In this document: piece by piece, positions 33,791 to 45,050 of the stretch
Layout of the letters: each line of letters starts with the position of its first letter
Numbering within the stretch: the stretch's first letter is position 1
Notes under the pieces: generated by a model
Databases searched by the model: none
What the model was told of the DNA's origin: nothing
What the model saw: the letters and a program-made list of their open reading frames with translations, nothing else
NCBI RefSeq assembly: GCF_026210795.1
Contig: NC_089439.1
Coordinates: 3,348,001 to 3,412,000 of the forward strand
Reading direction: 5' to 3'
DNA length: 64,000 bases
From: Rhizophagus irregularis
Taxonomy: Eukaryota; Glomeromycota; Glomeromycetes; Glomerales; Glomeraceae
Position numbers and translations under genes: made by a program

Positions 33791-35615
33791 TATCAATAAA
33801 TTATCGTCTAGCACTGCATATATATATAGTATCCTCTTTGAGCGTCACTAGATAGATACAAAAATTTTATGGTAATTCTGGCATAATTTTTTTTTATATT
33901 AATTATATAGGTCTAAAAATTTCCCAAATAATTTAATAAATTTGATAATGTACGTAATTGTATTTTATCTTTCCCTGTAAAATAAATTTTTTATATTGGT
34001 GTTTATGTGTAATAAATAAGTTTTAATTATCCAAAATGCATTATTATTTCTAATTTGTAATGTTATGGCTAAATAAATTATAACAGTGCATTTTAACTAA
34101 GGCAATAATTGCATGAACAGGTGACAAAATATTTAATGACATTAATCTATCTAAACTAAAAAATTTGTCATATTTAGATTACCCTGTATAAATAATTTGA
34201 AATGTGTAACATTGAAAAGGGTGATATTCTTGCGTCCGATCTATTTCGCATGAAAATTTGAAATTTTTTTTTAGTGAGAACTTTTTTTTGTTTATTGAGA
34301 TTGTTTTTTTCGATTTAGTGAGAACTTTTTTTTGTTTATTAAGATAATATTATTTCCCGACTAATAGTTTGTGTGAAAAATTTTTTTTTTTGATATCAAC
34401 GAATTTTTTTTTTTTAGTGAGAATGTTTTAATTATATAGATACATAACAATATTAATAATTTTGTAATTAAATCTATAATAAATTTTTTGATAAATAAGA
34501 ACTAAATATAAAGAAGAAATACTTTCAAGAAGAGAAATCATCATATAATATGTAATTGTTATCGGTCATGTTGTAGATGACAACTGATTTACACTAGGAT
34601 GCTACTCTATCATGTGGCCGAATAAACGTGACTGATAATAAAGTTATTGGATATGTATGACGTAAGCAACTGAGATCTTTATCGCGTATCTTATTTATTA
34701 TTTTATAATAAAGTGATCAAAATTTTGTATATTACTAATTATAAAGTGACCAAAATTTGTGTATTACTATTATAAAGTGATCAATAACATACGTGAAAAA
34801 TGTCCAGTGCTTACATAGAACATATACAATAACACACAATTACCAAGTATATTACATAAAAATATTCCCCTATTGAATACATAATCAGCTATATGTTACT
34901 TTATCAAGAGTTGTATCAAATCAGTATATTAAAATTCTTATATTACAAATGCACAAGAGAACTATCAAACCAAAAATATTGTATATAATGAAATATTTAA
35001 ATAACACATATTTTAAATACAATAATTAGATTATTTTAATATTGTGGATATAATCTATATCATTCTAATTTAGTTTTATTCTGGTGAGCTGATCTATTTT
35101 ATTTTATTTTATTATTTACTACCATTTTTTTCACGCAAAATTAATTAGAAGTCTACGCAATTCTCATGGAAGACGGAAGACGCAAACTACTAAATACAAC
35201 ACACAAAGCAAATGTCAGAATCAATTTACAAGGTCCGTATTTTTCTTTCGTCACACTGATGCCGCGCGTAAATACTAGAACGGTACATTTAAATATTGAT
35301 CGATGATTTGATCAAATAAAACTCAGCTTGATCAAGCAAAATTCGATCACGTTTAAATTTATCATATGAAATCGATCATGTGATGCGAACTTGAGTATTT
35401 AAAATCTTATATGAACGGATCGGCCATCCTTATCTATGGTGTATTTACTGTTTTTACGTTCAATGTCGGCTAGGTATATCGAAATGTTGATTGAAGATAA
35501 TTTATGTAAGTGAACAAAGAATATAATATCAGTAATAAAATACGCTAACAAAGTATTTATTTATATAACATTCTAAAACTATTAACTGAAAATCATAAGT
35601 TTATAACTATAATTT
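33791..35615. other. Intergenic with T-rich short repeats
   Basis: No gene. Between about 34265 and 34430 the unit TTTAGTGAGAACTTTTTTTT, with GTTTATT(G/A)AGA following, occurs three to four times with decay. Around 35295-35370, GATCAA words cluster without a fixed period. Confidence 0.45.
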
Positions 35616-35619
35616 AATT

Positions 35620-35880
35620 TTTTATTATTGAATGTGGAATTGGAACAAATATACTAAATAACAATACTAGATGATTAACTAATAAGTGTGCTGAAGGTCA
35701 ATATAATAATAGAATTGCGAAAAATTATAAAAAAGCATTTGAATGGCTTTTCAAATCAGCTAATGAGTAAATTATTTGAATGAATACTATGATCATGCTA
35801 ATATACAGTAAATATATATTGAGTTGGTATAAAAAGGTCTCGGATAAGAAACCGAAGATGATTTAATAAATAATTAATCA
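35620..35880 (+). pseudogene. Sel1-repeat gene fragment
   Basis: Plus-strand remains of the C-terminal end of a Sel1-repeat gene: ECGIGTN near 35630, KCAEGQYN near 35685-35710, KNYKKAFEWLFKSANE (35722-35768), and a scrap like the IxWYKKxSD end cap near 35822. Stops and small deletions break it. It is the fourth Sel1 copy in this 7-kb cluster. Confidence 0.7.
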
Positions 35881-36134
35881 TGCGTTTATAAAAAGAAAAG
35901 ACTTACATGAGCTTTTTTTTGGCTTGTTGTTCGCAAACTCATAGCTGTACCTTATGGTCCTTTCTAAAAATATTGTTAAATCACAATTTGTTATATCTAT
36001 GATTTTACATCAATAGTTACTAGATAACGATGCATTTATTAATTCACGTTAGCACAAAAATATAAACTATTTTACAGGAATGAAAAATTGCATGTATCAT
36101 TCGTGAAAAAATTTTAAACAATAATGTAATAAAC

Positions 36135-37538
36135 TTATGCCACTAATTCATTGATTTTATCTAGCTCAATATTTGCATTCATATATCCATTATCTGAGGC
36201 CCTTTTATACCAAATAACTGCTTCTTCAATATTTATGCTAGTACCTATACCATAATGATAACAAATACCTAGTCTATATTGCCCAATATTGTATCCTTCA
36301 TTTGCTGATTTAAAATACCATTCAAATGCTTTATTATCATCTTTATCTGTTCCAAGTCCATCATAATAGAAATTTCCCAAACTACATTGACTTATACTAC
36401 ATCCATTGTTGGCTGCTTTAGAATACCATTCAAACGCTTTGTAATAATCTTTCTCAACCCCTTCGCCACATTCATAACAATATGCTAAACTACATTGACC
36501 TTCACTACATCCATTATTAGCTGACTTAGAATACAACTCAATTGCTTTATTATAATCTTTTACCACTCCATTACCATGTATGTAGCAACAACCTAAATTA
36601 TGCTGAGCTAAAGCATTTCCATTTTCAGATGATTTAGAATACAATTCAAATGCCTTCTCGTAATCTTGTGTTATTCCTCTTCCATAATAATAGCAATTTC
36701 CTAAATTCTTTTGACCTTCAGCACACCCATCATTAGCTGATTTGGAATATAATTTAAATGCTTCCTCATAATCTTTTGTTACTCCTCTTTCGTAATAATA
36801 ACAATTTCCTAAATTCTTTTGACCTTCAGCACTCCCATTTTCAGCTGATTTGAAATACCATTCAAATGCTTTCTCATAATCTTTATCAGTACCAATTCCT
36901 TTCTCATAACATTCTCCTAAATTATTTTGTCCCAATGCATAATCATTATTAGCTGATTTAGAATACCATATAAATGCTTTATTATAATCCTTAGCTACTC
37001 TTTTACCATATTGATAACAATATCCTAAATTATATTGAGCTATTGGATCACCTTTTCTAGCAGATTCTGAATATTCTAATTTACTTAAGTTTATTTTGTC
37101 TAAAATAATATCTTTATAATAAAGTAATGATAATAAATATTTTCCAATAATAAAATTGAAGATTTGTAGCGTATCACAACATTCTTCATTATTTTCTTCC
37201 AACAAATGTAAATTTGTAGTAAATTTTTGATATAAAGTTTCTTTATTACTTACAGCCAGTGAATACAATTCCAATGCCTTAGTTTTATCAACATGATCAC
37301 AACCAATACCACATTGGTAAAAAAATCCAAGAATACCGGAAAACCATAATTCACATTTTTCATGATTTTGCATTAACTCTAAGATTGTTTTGGTATCCTT
37401 ACCAATATTCTTTATCCACTCGTTTAAAGTATTTTCAAATGTAACAAGATAATCACATATGACGATAATTTTTTGATAAAAATCTCTTAAAAATTCTTTT
37501 AAGAAATTTTCATCACTTTTAATACTTGCAACTGACAT
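36135..37538 (-). CDS. Sel1-repeat protein 2
   Basis: Single-exon gene of 467 aa starting MSVASIKSDENFLKEFLRDF. The N-terminal helical part (about 1-165) matches genes 1 and 3 (GFFYQCGIGC, IIGKYLLSLLYYKDIILD). Eight Sel1-like repeats follow from about 170 to 455, each with the (G/A)QxxLGxCYxxGxGxxKDYxKAFxWYSKSANNG pattern, ending in a divergent cap (INIEEAVIWYKRASDNGYMN) and a short helix. It is a close tandem copy of the gene at 37966-39159, in the same orientation 430 bases away; they share about the first 60 bases of upstream sequence (CGATTGTAA...ACTTAAA(T/C)TTCA). Role inferred: scaffold in signalling or ER-associated turnover, as for other Sel1 proteins; no signal peptide, so probably cytosolic. 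Confidence 0.92.
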   Translation of the reverse strand: MSVASIKSDENFLKEFLRDFYQKIIVICDYLVTFENTLNEWIKNIGKDTKTILELMQNHEKCELWFSGILGFFYQCGIGCDHVDKTKALELYSLAVSNKETLYQKFTTNLHLLEENNEECCDTLQIFNFIIGKYLLSLLYYKDIILDKINLSKLEYSESARKGDPIAQYNLGYCYQYGKRVAKDYNKAFIWYSKSANNDYALGQNNLGECYEKGIGTDKDYEKAFEWYFKSAENGSAEGQKNLGNCYYYERGVTKDYEEAFKLYSKSANDGCAEGQKNLGNCYYYGRGITQDYEKAFELYSKSSENGNALAQHNLGCCYIHGNGVVKDYNKAIELYSKSANNGCSEGQCSLAYCYECGEGVEKDYYKAFEWYSKAANNGCSISQCSLGNFYYDGLGTDKDDNKAFEWYFKSANEGYNIGQYRLGICYHYGIGTSINIEEAVIWYKRASDNGYMNANIELDKINELVA

Positions 37539-37627
37539 TTTTAATTAACAAAGAACATGAAATTTAAGTTTTACAATCGGCTAAAATACTCCGTGCCACC
37601 GTGTCACGACTATCACGTGAATTTGTT

Positions 37628-37703
37628 GTTATTTCACGGATATCAATGATTTTCACGGCTGCGCCGTGAAAATCATGATATTCCAGTGACTCCGTGAAAT
37701 AAC
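37628..37703. repeat. Nested perfect hairpin between Sel1 genes 2 and 3
   Basis: Outer arms GTTATTTCACGGA (37628-37640) and TCCGTGAAATAAC (37691-37703) enclose inner arms ATGATTTTCACGGC (37646-37659) and GCCGTGAAAATCAT (37663-37676) with a 3-base loop TGC. CACGG words continue on both sides. It could be a tiny foldback MITE or a structured upstream element of Sel1 gene 2. It is not a terminator of gene 3, which ends its own frame at 37966 with a 260-base gap. Confidence 0.75.
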
Positions 37704-37965
37704 TCACGGTATCCATACCATAAAGCCCTTTAATATACTTATTTTGACTAATAATGTTAGACTTTTTATTCCAATATTGATAGACTTTTTACCCATCTTT
37801 TTAAATAAACACCACCCGTGAGAATATCAAGAAAAAAAAGCACAAATTTTAACTAGGAACCGTGGGATAAATATATATATTTATATTACGACGTAAAATA
37901 TGACGAAAAATTACACAATATAAATTACAATTTAATTTATTAATTTGATTGGAATTATTAAATCC

Positions 37966-39159
37966 TTAATAAACCCATGCTACAAGTTTACTAGTTTTAT
38001 TTAGCTCATTATTTGCATCCTTGCATCCATTGTCTGAGGCTTTTTTATACCAAATAGCTGCTTCTTTAATATTTATGCTAGTACCTATACCATAATTATA
38101 ACAAATACCTAATCTATATTGACCAAGACTATATCCTTCATTTGCTGATTTAAAATACCATTTAAATGCTTCACTATTATCTTTATTAGTTCCAATTCCA
38201 TTCTCATAGCAAACACCTAAATTATATTGACCTATAGCACATTTACAATTAGCTGATTTAAAATATAATTCAAATGCTTTATTAAGATCTTTATCTATTC
38301 CAATTCCAATCTCATAACAACGAGCCAAATTATTTTGACCTAAAGCATATCCACTATTAGCTGATTTGGAATACAATTCGAATGCTTTATTATAATCTTT
38401 TGTTACTCCTCTTCCGTAATAATAACAATTTCCTAAATTCTTTTGACCTTCAGCACTCCCATTTTCAGCTGATTTGGAATACCATTCAAATGCTTTTTCA
38501 AAATCTTTATCAGTACCAATTCCTTTCTCATAACATTCTCCTAAATTATTTTGTCCCAATGCATAATCATTATTAGCTGATTTAGAATACCATATAAATG
38601 CTTTATTATAATCTTTAGCTACTCTTTTACCATATTGATAACAATACCCTAAATTATATTGAGCTATTGGATTACCTTTTCTAGCAGATTCTGAATATTC
38701 TAACTTACTCAAATTTATTTTATCTAAAATAATATCATTATAATAAAATAATGATAATAAATATTTTCCAATCATAATATTAATGTTTTGTAACATATCA
38801 CATTTATCATTATTTTCTTCCAACAAATGTAAGTTTGTAGTTGATTTTTGACATAAAGCTTCTTTATTACTTACAGCTAGTAAATACAATTCCAATGCCT
38901 TAGTTTTATCAACATGATCACAACTAATACCGCATTGATAAAAAAATCCAAGAATACCGGAAAACCACAATTCACACTTTTCATGATTTTGCATTAACTC
39001 TAGAATTGTTTTGGTATCCTTAGTAATATTCTTTATCCATTCGCTCAAAGTATTTTCAAATGTAATATGATAATCATCTATATCAATAATTTTTTGATAA
39101 AAACCTCTTAAAAATTCTTTTAAGAAATTCTCATCACTTTTAATACTTGTAGCTGACAT
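37966..39159 (-). CDS. Sel1-repeat protein 3
   Basis: Single-exon gene of 397 aa starting MSATSIKSDENFLKEFLRGF, the tandem sister of Sel1 gene 2. The N-terminal 165 residues are nearly the same in both, as are the first three Sel1 repeats (SARKGNPIAQYNLGYCYQYG, NNDYALGQNNLGECYEKG, ENGSAEGQKNLGNCYYYG). After that this gene has three more repeats against five in gene 2, then the same end cap (INIKEAAIWYKKASDNG). Six repeats in all. The difference is best explained by unequal exchange inside the repeat array after a recent duplication. The end NKTSKLVAWVY differs slightly from gene 2. Function as for gene 2, by family only. Confidence 0.92.
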   Translation of the reverse strand: MSATSIKSDENFLKEFLRGFYQKIIDIDDYHITFENTLSEWIKNITKDTKTILELMQNHEKCELWFSGILGFFYQCGISCDHVDKTKALELYLLAVSNKEALCQKSTTNLHLLEENNDKCDMLQNINIMIGKYLLSLFYYNDIILDKINLSKLEYSESARKGNPIAQYNLGYCYQYGKRVAKDYNKAFIWYSKSANNDYALGQNNLGECYEKGIGTDKDFEKAFEWYSKSAENGSAEGQKNLGNCYYYGRGVTKDYNKAFELYSKSANSGYALGQNNLARCYEIGIGIDKDLNKAFELYFKSANCKCAIGQYNLGVCYENGIGTNKDNSEAFKWYFKSANEGYSLGQYRLGICYNYGIGTSINIKEAAIWYKKASDNGCKDANNELNKTSKLVAWVY

Positions 39160-39164
39160 CTTAA

Positions 39165-40350
39165 CGGGAGAATATTGAAGTTTAAGTTTACAATGTTACA
39201 ATCGGGATATTTAACGCCATATGCCCGTATCACATGAATATGACGTCGTGCATCTAACAACAAACGATGATCTTTTTTCACAACAAATCGGGTCTCCGTT
39301 TGAATTAAGTCTAGTATATATTATATTCAACTTTTTCATTTAGCATTTTATTTTACATATATTAAATCTGGCAGATCCTTTATGAATTTTGATCACAAGT
39401 CGCATATTACTACATAATCAAAATCAAATCGGGTCGGGTTAATCTCTTAAGAAAATACTTCGTATACGTCATCTGATTCCACTATAATGGTATGATGTGG
39501 CACGTGCCACTTCAGATCTCTATACAGTATAACTGATATTCGACCATACCGTACATACAACGAGGATCATATCATACTCATTATCGTTGTATCATTGTGA
39601 TTAATATAAAAGTATAAAATTTTAATAGTACCATACTAACCATACATACCAATTTTTAGCACCATACTTTATATACAATGGAGGTATTCTCGTTTCACAA
39701 ATGTCCTGTTGTCCGTCCGGCACGTGATGTTGTGCAATGATAACTGCGCTTCGGACTTGATAACGGTTTCCGTTTAATATTATAAACACGCTATACTTAG
39801 CACGATATAAATATTGGTTCAACATGTACATAATGATCCTATGGGATAAAACCGGAAAGTAAAATGGGAAATTTATTCATAAATTATTTCATAATATTGT
39901 TTTCTTTTCTTCTTTTATACGTGCTTATGTTTGAAAAAAATGATTTCCGGTAATAAATGACGTAACATGCCGGATATGAGCAAAATTCAGGGATAGGCCC
40001 TATACGGGCTATATCCTTCCCTTTTGTGTATAATAAGTGTATAACTAAATATGACAATTTTGATTTTTCGTATTTTCATGAATGTAAACTACTTTGTTAT
40101 GAACAAAAAATTTATTTTAAAATGGACTGTAAAAAAGAAAATCCAAATATGAAAGTTGGAATTGTAAGAATTATGAAGAGAATAGCCGGAAATTTTGAGA
40201 AATTAGAGTAGATAATTAGGAGAATTGTTCTTATATTCAATCAAAATAAGAAATATTAAAAGGAGAATTAATGTTACAATCATTCAATATATTAAATAAC
40301 GGAGTCTTGCGTAGAAATGGCCAAAACGATCGTGTAGAAAAATGGATTGC
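39165..40350. other. Intergenic, nothing recognised
   Basis: Small frames at 39622-39831 (minus) and 40026-40211 (plus) lack motifs. No inverted-repeat element found. Confidence 0.35.
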
Positions 40351-40364
40351 CTTTTAACTAGGTG

Positions 40365-40798
40365 GCACGTGATTTAAAACATGTTTTAAAACGTGTGTTT
40401 TTATTTTAATCAATAAACAACCTTTTTTTTGTATTTTAAGGATCTCTTTGCAAAATAGCTTTTTTAAAATTATTTCTCGTGGAAGACCACCATCAGAAGA
40501 CGTCCGTAAGCACTTTAAAAAAGTTACAGAAGTTGATGGACGTGGTCGAAAAACACCTCATCAAAAGTGTAATTATTGTGGAAATGAAATTATTGATTTA
40601 ATTGATCTATTAAAAGATCATTTGATGAAATGTAAAAGATTTAAAATTAATATATATTATATATAATAAAATGCTTAAATTTTTATTGCAAATTTGTATT
40701 ACATAGTAAATGCTAGTAAAGTGCTTAATGTTTTAAAACGTTTAAACCATGTTTTAAACCGCCAAAATTGTTTTAAACCATGTTTTTTACCATCCCTA
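40365..40798 (+). mobile_element. hAT remnant with BED zinc-finger fragment
   Basis: The open frame 40448-40666 encodes a BED-type zinc finger as found at the N-terminus of hAT transposases: SRGRPPSEDVRKHFKKV, then CNYCGNEI and a DHLMKCKRF end (CxxC...HxxxC). No ATG precedes it in frame. The AG at 40439-40440 (TTTTAAG) could be an acceptor, so it is a single exon without a partner. Around it, AAACATGTTTTAAAAC-like words occur on the left (40377-40395) and in inverted form on the right (40730-40790). The right edge ATCCCTA (40798), read inward as TAGGGATGG, equals the terminus of the hAT MITE at 47545. The left terminus was not found. I read it as a deletion derivative of a hAT transposon. Confidence 0.6.
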
Positions 40799-41314
40799 CT
40801 TTTAATATAAAAAAATTACGATCACAATTTACTGACTAGCATTACCGTAATTCCGGCCCCGAAAAGATGCATATAGATTGTGGCAATTGGTTCTCTGATT
40901 CACGTGATTATTCAACCATCTTGTGACCCATTAATATCATTAATATGAATGAAAAATATCTGTCTTGAACGTTTAAATTATTTTTTGTTGCGCGGAGTCT
41001 GTTAAGAGTTATTACAAAATACAAGATTTCAAATTAGTTATCTAGTTATTTGTTTTATGGTATATTGGTATCTATTAAGCATTTTCTAATATATATGATT
41101 TATAATTTCACTTGCAAATTATTTAAAATACGTATTACTTATTATTATAACAGAAATCTCCTAGCCATTTCTGCTATATTACATGTTTTGTAACAGAATA
41201 ATGTACAAATGGCGGAGCACACTCTTAAATGTTAGTATAAACCATAAGAATTGTTAGTTTTTCTAATAAAAACTCTTTCACATATATATAAAACACCTAA
41301 AAGGATGGTCCTGC

Positions 41315-42245
41315 ACATACCCTTGATCCCTCCGATCCTGTCTTGGTAGTCACTCACTCCTTAAGCTAAACGGGAGTCAAATTATTGATGGAGATATCCA
41401 ACTGCTGTGTTGGGGTAGCTGGGCATTGCTGTGTTAATGCCACTACCTATCTAACTGACACAGAAGGGGGAACTCAGCTTCGGCTATAGTAACCCGGTCA
41501 GACTTAGGTACCCAATGTGATTCAGCTTCTTCCAAAGTGTTGAGGCCGCTAAGGCGGCTAAGCTATAAACCGGCGGAACCCAGGGCTCTTGAATCTGGTT
41601 TATTTCACCGACAATTACTTCACCGAAAAATCGCTTCACCGACAAACGTTTCAGTGACAGGTCAATAACATTCCACTGAAAGTCATTTCACCGACGTTCA
41701 TTTTGCCTATTTTAAAAGAAAATTAAATTATTTTGTTTTTTTGCCTTTTGCTCATCATGGGACAGCTAAAAATAACAAATTTGAGGCTATGTACAGTACA
41801 TATTAATTTTACTAAATTAGAGAATATTAGAAAAAGAAAAATTTTTTTATACGAAAGATAAATAATACATACTTGCCTTTTTTTTAAAAAAAATTTAATT
41901 TAATTTTATTTTGTAATATTTAAATATTACTGTATATGTCGGTGAGACGTTTGTCGGCGAACAGTCATCGGTGAAATGATGATTATCGATAGTAAAGTAA
42001 TTGTCGGTGAGTTGAATGCGTCCTGGGGTATTAACCAAAATATACGAAGCTCACTAACTTATAGCGATGGATAAAGGGTAGCTCCACTGATTCTACGCCA
42101 ATTGCAATATCGGTGGTGGGCAGCCGGTGTCAAATCATTAATCCCTCATCATCATCTGGATGGTGATGGGCCCAAATGAGTATACCGGGAGGTGAAGTTC
42201 TAGTATAAACTTCAAACCTACTATAAATTTCAGACCTATATGTAA
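41315..42245. repeat. GC-rich dispersed-type repeat split by an insertion
   Basis: Two blocks, about 41315-41603 and 42011-42245, are clearly more GC-rich than the neighbourhood and carry no open frame. The first includes CTGCTGTGTTGGGGTAGCTG and GGCCGCTAAGGCGGCTAAGC; the second includes GGTGGTGGGCAGCCGGTG and GGGCCCAAATGAG. They look like one repeat, perhaps an untranslated end of a non-LTR retrotransposon, interrupted by the CACCGACA-type element. I cannot name the family. Confidence 0.45.
41605..42010. mobile_element. TIR element with TCACCGACAATTACTT ends, about 406 bp
   Basis: The left end TCACCGACAATTACTTCACC and the right end AAGTAATTGTCGGTGA form a 16-base perfect inverted pair. TTCACCGACAAACGTTTCA and CGGTGAGACGTTTGTCGG are a second, internal inverted pair (about 41634-41655 and 41939-41960). 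The middle is AT-rich and non-coding. It sits between the two GC-rich blocks, so it inserted into them. No target duplication could be settled. Confidence 0.7.
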
Positions 42246-42900
42246 AATACAAAGATGCAAAGATATGTATCTCACTGATCACTAGTTAAATATGGAAAAA
42301 ATTAGCGAAATTCATTTGCATATATAATTAATATAATTACTAATTATGTTGTAAAAGGCAAATACATCAAGTTCTAACCCATTAATAACAGATTTTTAAA
42401 ATTTATAATACTTAATAAATACGTCATTTAATGAAAAAAAGTAAAAATTTAACAAATGAAATTTAACCTTTATAGTTCTTCTTGAGTATGATACTGACTG
42501 TCATTGCCTTGGTAAACTCGATTAATTATGATTAAAATGCGACCTGATATAACGCTCAAATAATGCGAGTGGAATGTAAATCATGGTGCGCATGCATTAC
42601 GAATGGTAGATCATGTTCATGGTACTGTTGTAATTATTAGGATACTAAGGACGAAAATAAAAAAAAGTTATTAGCATACCCATAATGATAACCCATGCAA
42701 ATATACTATCTCGTAAATATGTGAGAGACATAATAAAATATAATATTTTACATGATAAGAGTGCTATAAAGTTACTTCAATTTATCCCGCTTTCTCATTT
42801 CATATTCCGGAGACAAAGTAATATGTGTCAAAAATGATTTAATTTACTGTATATGAATCTTTAATATACAAGAAAATCTGACGACATTGGGTTTAATAAA
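42246..42900. other. Intergenic, nothing recognised
   Basis: No gene or repeat supported. Confidence 0.35.
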
Positions 42901-42921
42901 TATTAAGTAAATTAACTAATT

Positions 42922-43170
42922 ATACCTTTTATAGTAGGGTTGTGGATTTGAGGTGATAAAGTCACCACATTGTTTACAAAGAGCCTCAAGGACAAAATTC
43001 GAGGTATTACAAGAAGGACCACATTCAAAAACAATATCTCTTCTGTTACATCCTGAAAGAAGTCAAAAAAATGTAAATGAAATCGTAACAGCATGCAGAT
43101 TGCAGAGGCATGAGCCACCTACCAAATAATTGTCACCACAGTATTGGTTTTGTCTCAGCTTTTAGGGTAT
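42922..43170 (-). CDS. Possible two-exon Cys-rich peptide gene, partial
   Basis: On minus, a candidate exon from about 43053 down to about 42922 follows a T-rich acceptor (CTTTCAG). It reads CNRRDIVFECGPSC..., then ALCKQCGDFITSNPQPYYKR before a stop, with Cys spacing C-x9-C-x3-C-x12-C-x2-C. Upstream on minus near 43135, YCGDNYL precedes a GT-rich donor-like site. No start codon or convincing first exon was found, and another frame over the same DNA is also open. Cys density and good acceptor argue for coding; everything else is uncertain. Family not recognised. Confidence 0.25.
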
Positions 43171-43179
43171 ATGCATGGC

Positions 43180-44975
43180 ATTATAATCGCAAGCAGACAA
43201 AATGGAAAAAAAATGAAGAAAAATTGGAAAAAAGAAACTTGGAAGCCATTTTAACTGTTCAAAAAGGTAAATAAGAAAAAACGATAAACGAGATACTAAC
43301 TTTTTTTATTGACACAATATATAGTAAAGAAACAGTGGCACAAGAATGCAGAGATTCCATTATACATAGAAAAGCCATTCATATTTGAAACACATGAATT
43401 TTGTGGGTTAACTTATTTTGTTAGCATAAAGAAACAAATAATCTCATATTGTAGCTAATATCTAAAGGGAAGGTTAAATTATCATAGAAAATTGCCGGAG
43501 AATTATCACACATTTTAATGTGGGACTTGGATCTGCGATAAGAAAAAAGCCTTTTTTCTTCTCTATTTTTCTTTATTAAGCAATTAAATAATCAAGGCAA
43601 TCAAACATAAATTCGTGGAAAAATATGTCCACAAAGCGGTTAATGAAATGATCGCCACGAATCGGATCAATACATTTTTAATAATTATCAGATTTTAGAA
43701 AATCTCAATGTATGCAATTTATGTTACATACATTCAAAAGAATACCTCCCACTTTCATTTGAGTATAAAAAACTTATTTTTTTTAGTACATAGAGATTAC
43801 CATATGTATAAAATTTACCCATAAAGTCCTTAAAGAAATTTTCATCAAAACTGGGCAAGTGGGAATGCCCGATTTACACTAACTCTTTATGGAAATTTGA
43901 ATAATTAATTTGGAATGTAGATCTAATGAAGATTTTAATTCATGTAGGATCAAAAGAAAGATAATAAAAATTAATGATAACGGATTAATTATAAATAAAT
44001 AAGAACCCATTTCTAAGATTTGTTATTTCATCTATTAAATATTATTGTTTTTTTTTTGAAATATTTCCTTGAGGAAAAAAAAAATCCGAAATTTATTATG
44101 ATCGACAACCATATCATATCAAATTATGTAAACTACAACCTATTAATTATATTTGTGCGATAAATTTAAGGTTTGAATCGATAAATACTTTCACGTTACA
44201 ATAGCATTACAAGATTTGTCATTTTATAAATGACGCAGGCCTTTCTCAATAAAGAACTATTAACATTGCACATTATAAATAATCTATTGAATTCATTGAT
44301 AATGCTCAGTGAATCTTTTTAAGATTAAATTACTTTTGGATAACACTTAAATTGGATAGCTCACGCGGATAACACTTCATTTGGATAGCTCATGCGGATA
44401 ACACTTAATATGGATAACTCTTTTCGAAAATATGTGTTTTATATTGAAAAAATAATTAAGATCACATAAACGGTTTATATTAAAACTTTTTTAGTTATAT
44501 TATATCATAGGACCAAATGTTATCATAACAAATTACATCATTCATTAGTTATGTCTGACTTAAGATTATTAAGGGGCTTTACACATGGTTTATTAATCAG
44601 CACCAATATAAATGCCTTTTTATTTCGTCATTTTTAACAGAATCATAGGTAATTTGCACTAAGCTGTTTGTGAAAGTGGAAAAATTTTTATAATTCTTTA
44701 AATTTATTATATGCATCTTCATTGATACTAATAATCTCGAATTCATCTTAGAGATTTATACTTCATTTGAATTAGTATCAAATATCGACAATGTTTAACA
44801 CTATAATAGGAATTAAGTCTTACGATGTATGCATTACGGTTCACACCGTAGGCATCCTGTTAAAAAAGATTGGATGTAATAGTTAAGGTTGGTGTTATGA
44901 TACAGCGGGTGTGTCCGCCGCAATAATACTACAACAAATTTTCATTCTCTTTTAAATATATAAGAACGTATAAAC
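43180..44975. other. Intergenic, one short tandem repeat
   Basis: Nothing gene-like. From 44336 to about 44420 the unit GGATAACACTT..(A/T)TTGGATAGCTCA(C/T)GC repeats two and a half times with a period of about 32 bases. Confidence 0.45.
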
Positions 44976-45050
44976 GTGGTTAAAAAAAGGAAATTTCGTA
45001 TCATAAGTATAATAGATTTCTCACTTTCATTTTTAAAAATATTTACACAA

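Noticed and set aside
38382-38576. Plus-strand 64-aa frame within Sel1 gene 3
   Set aside because: Antisense shadow of the Sel1 repeats.
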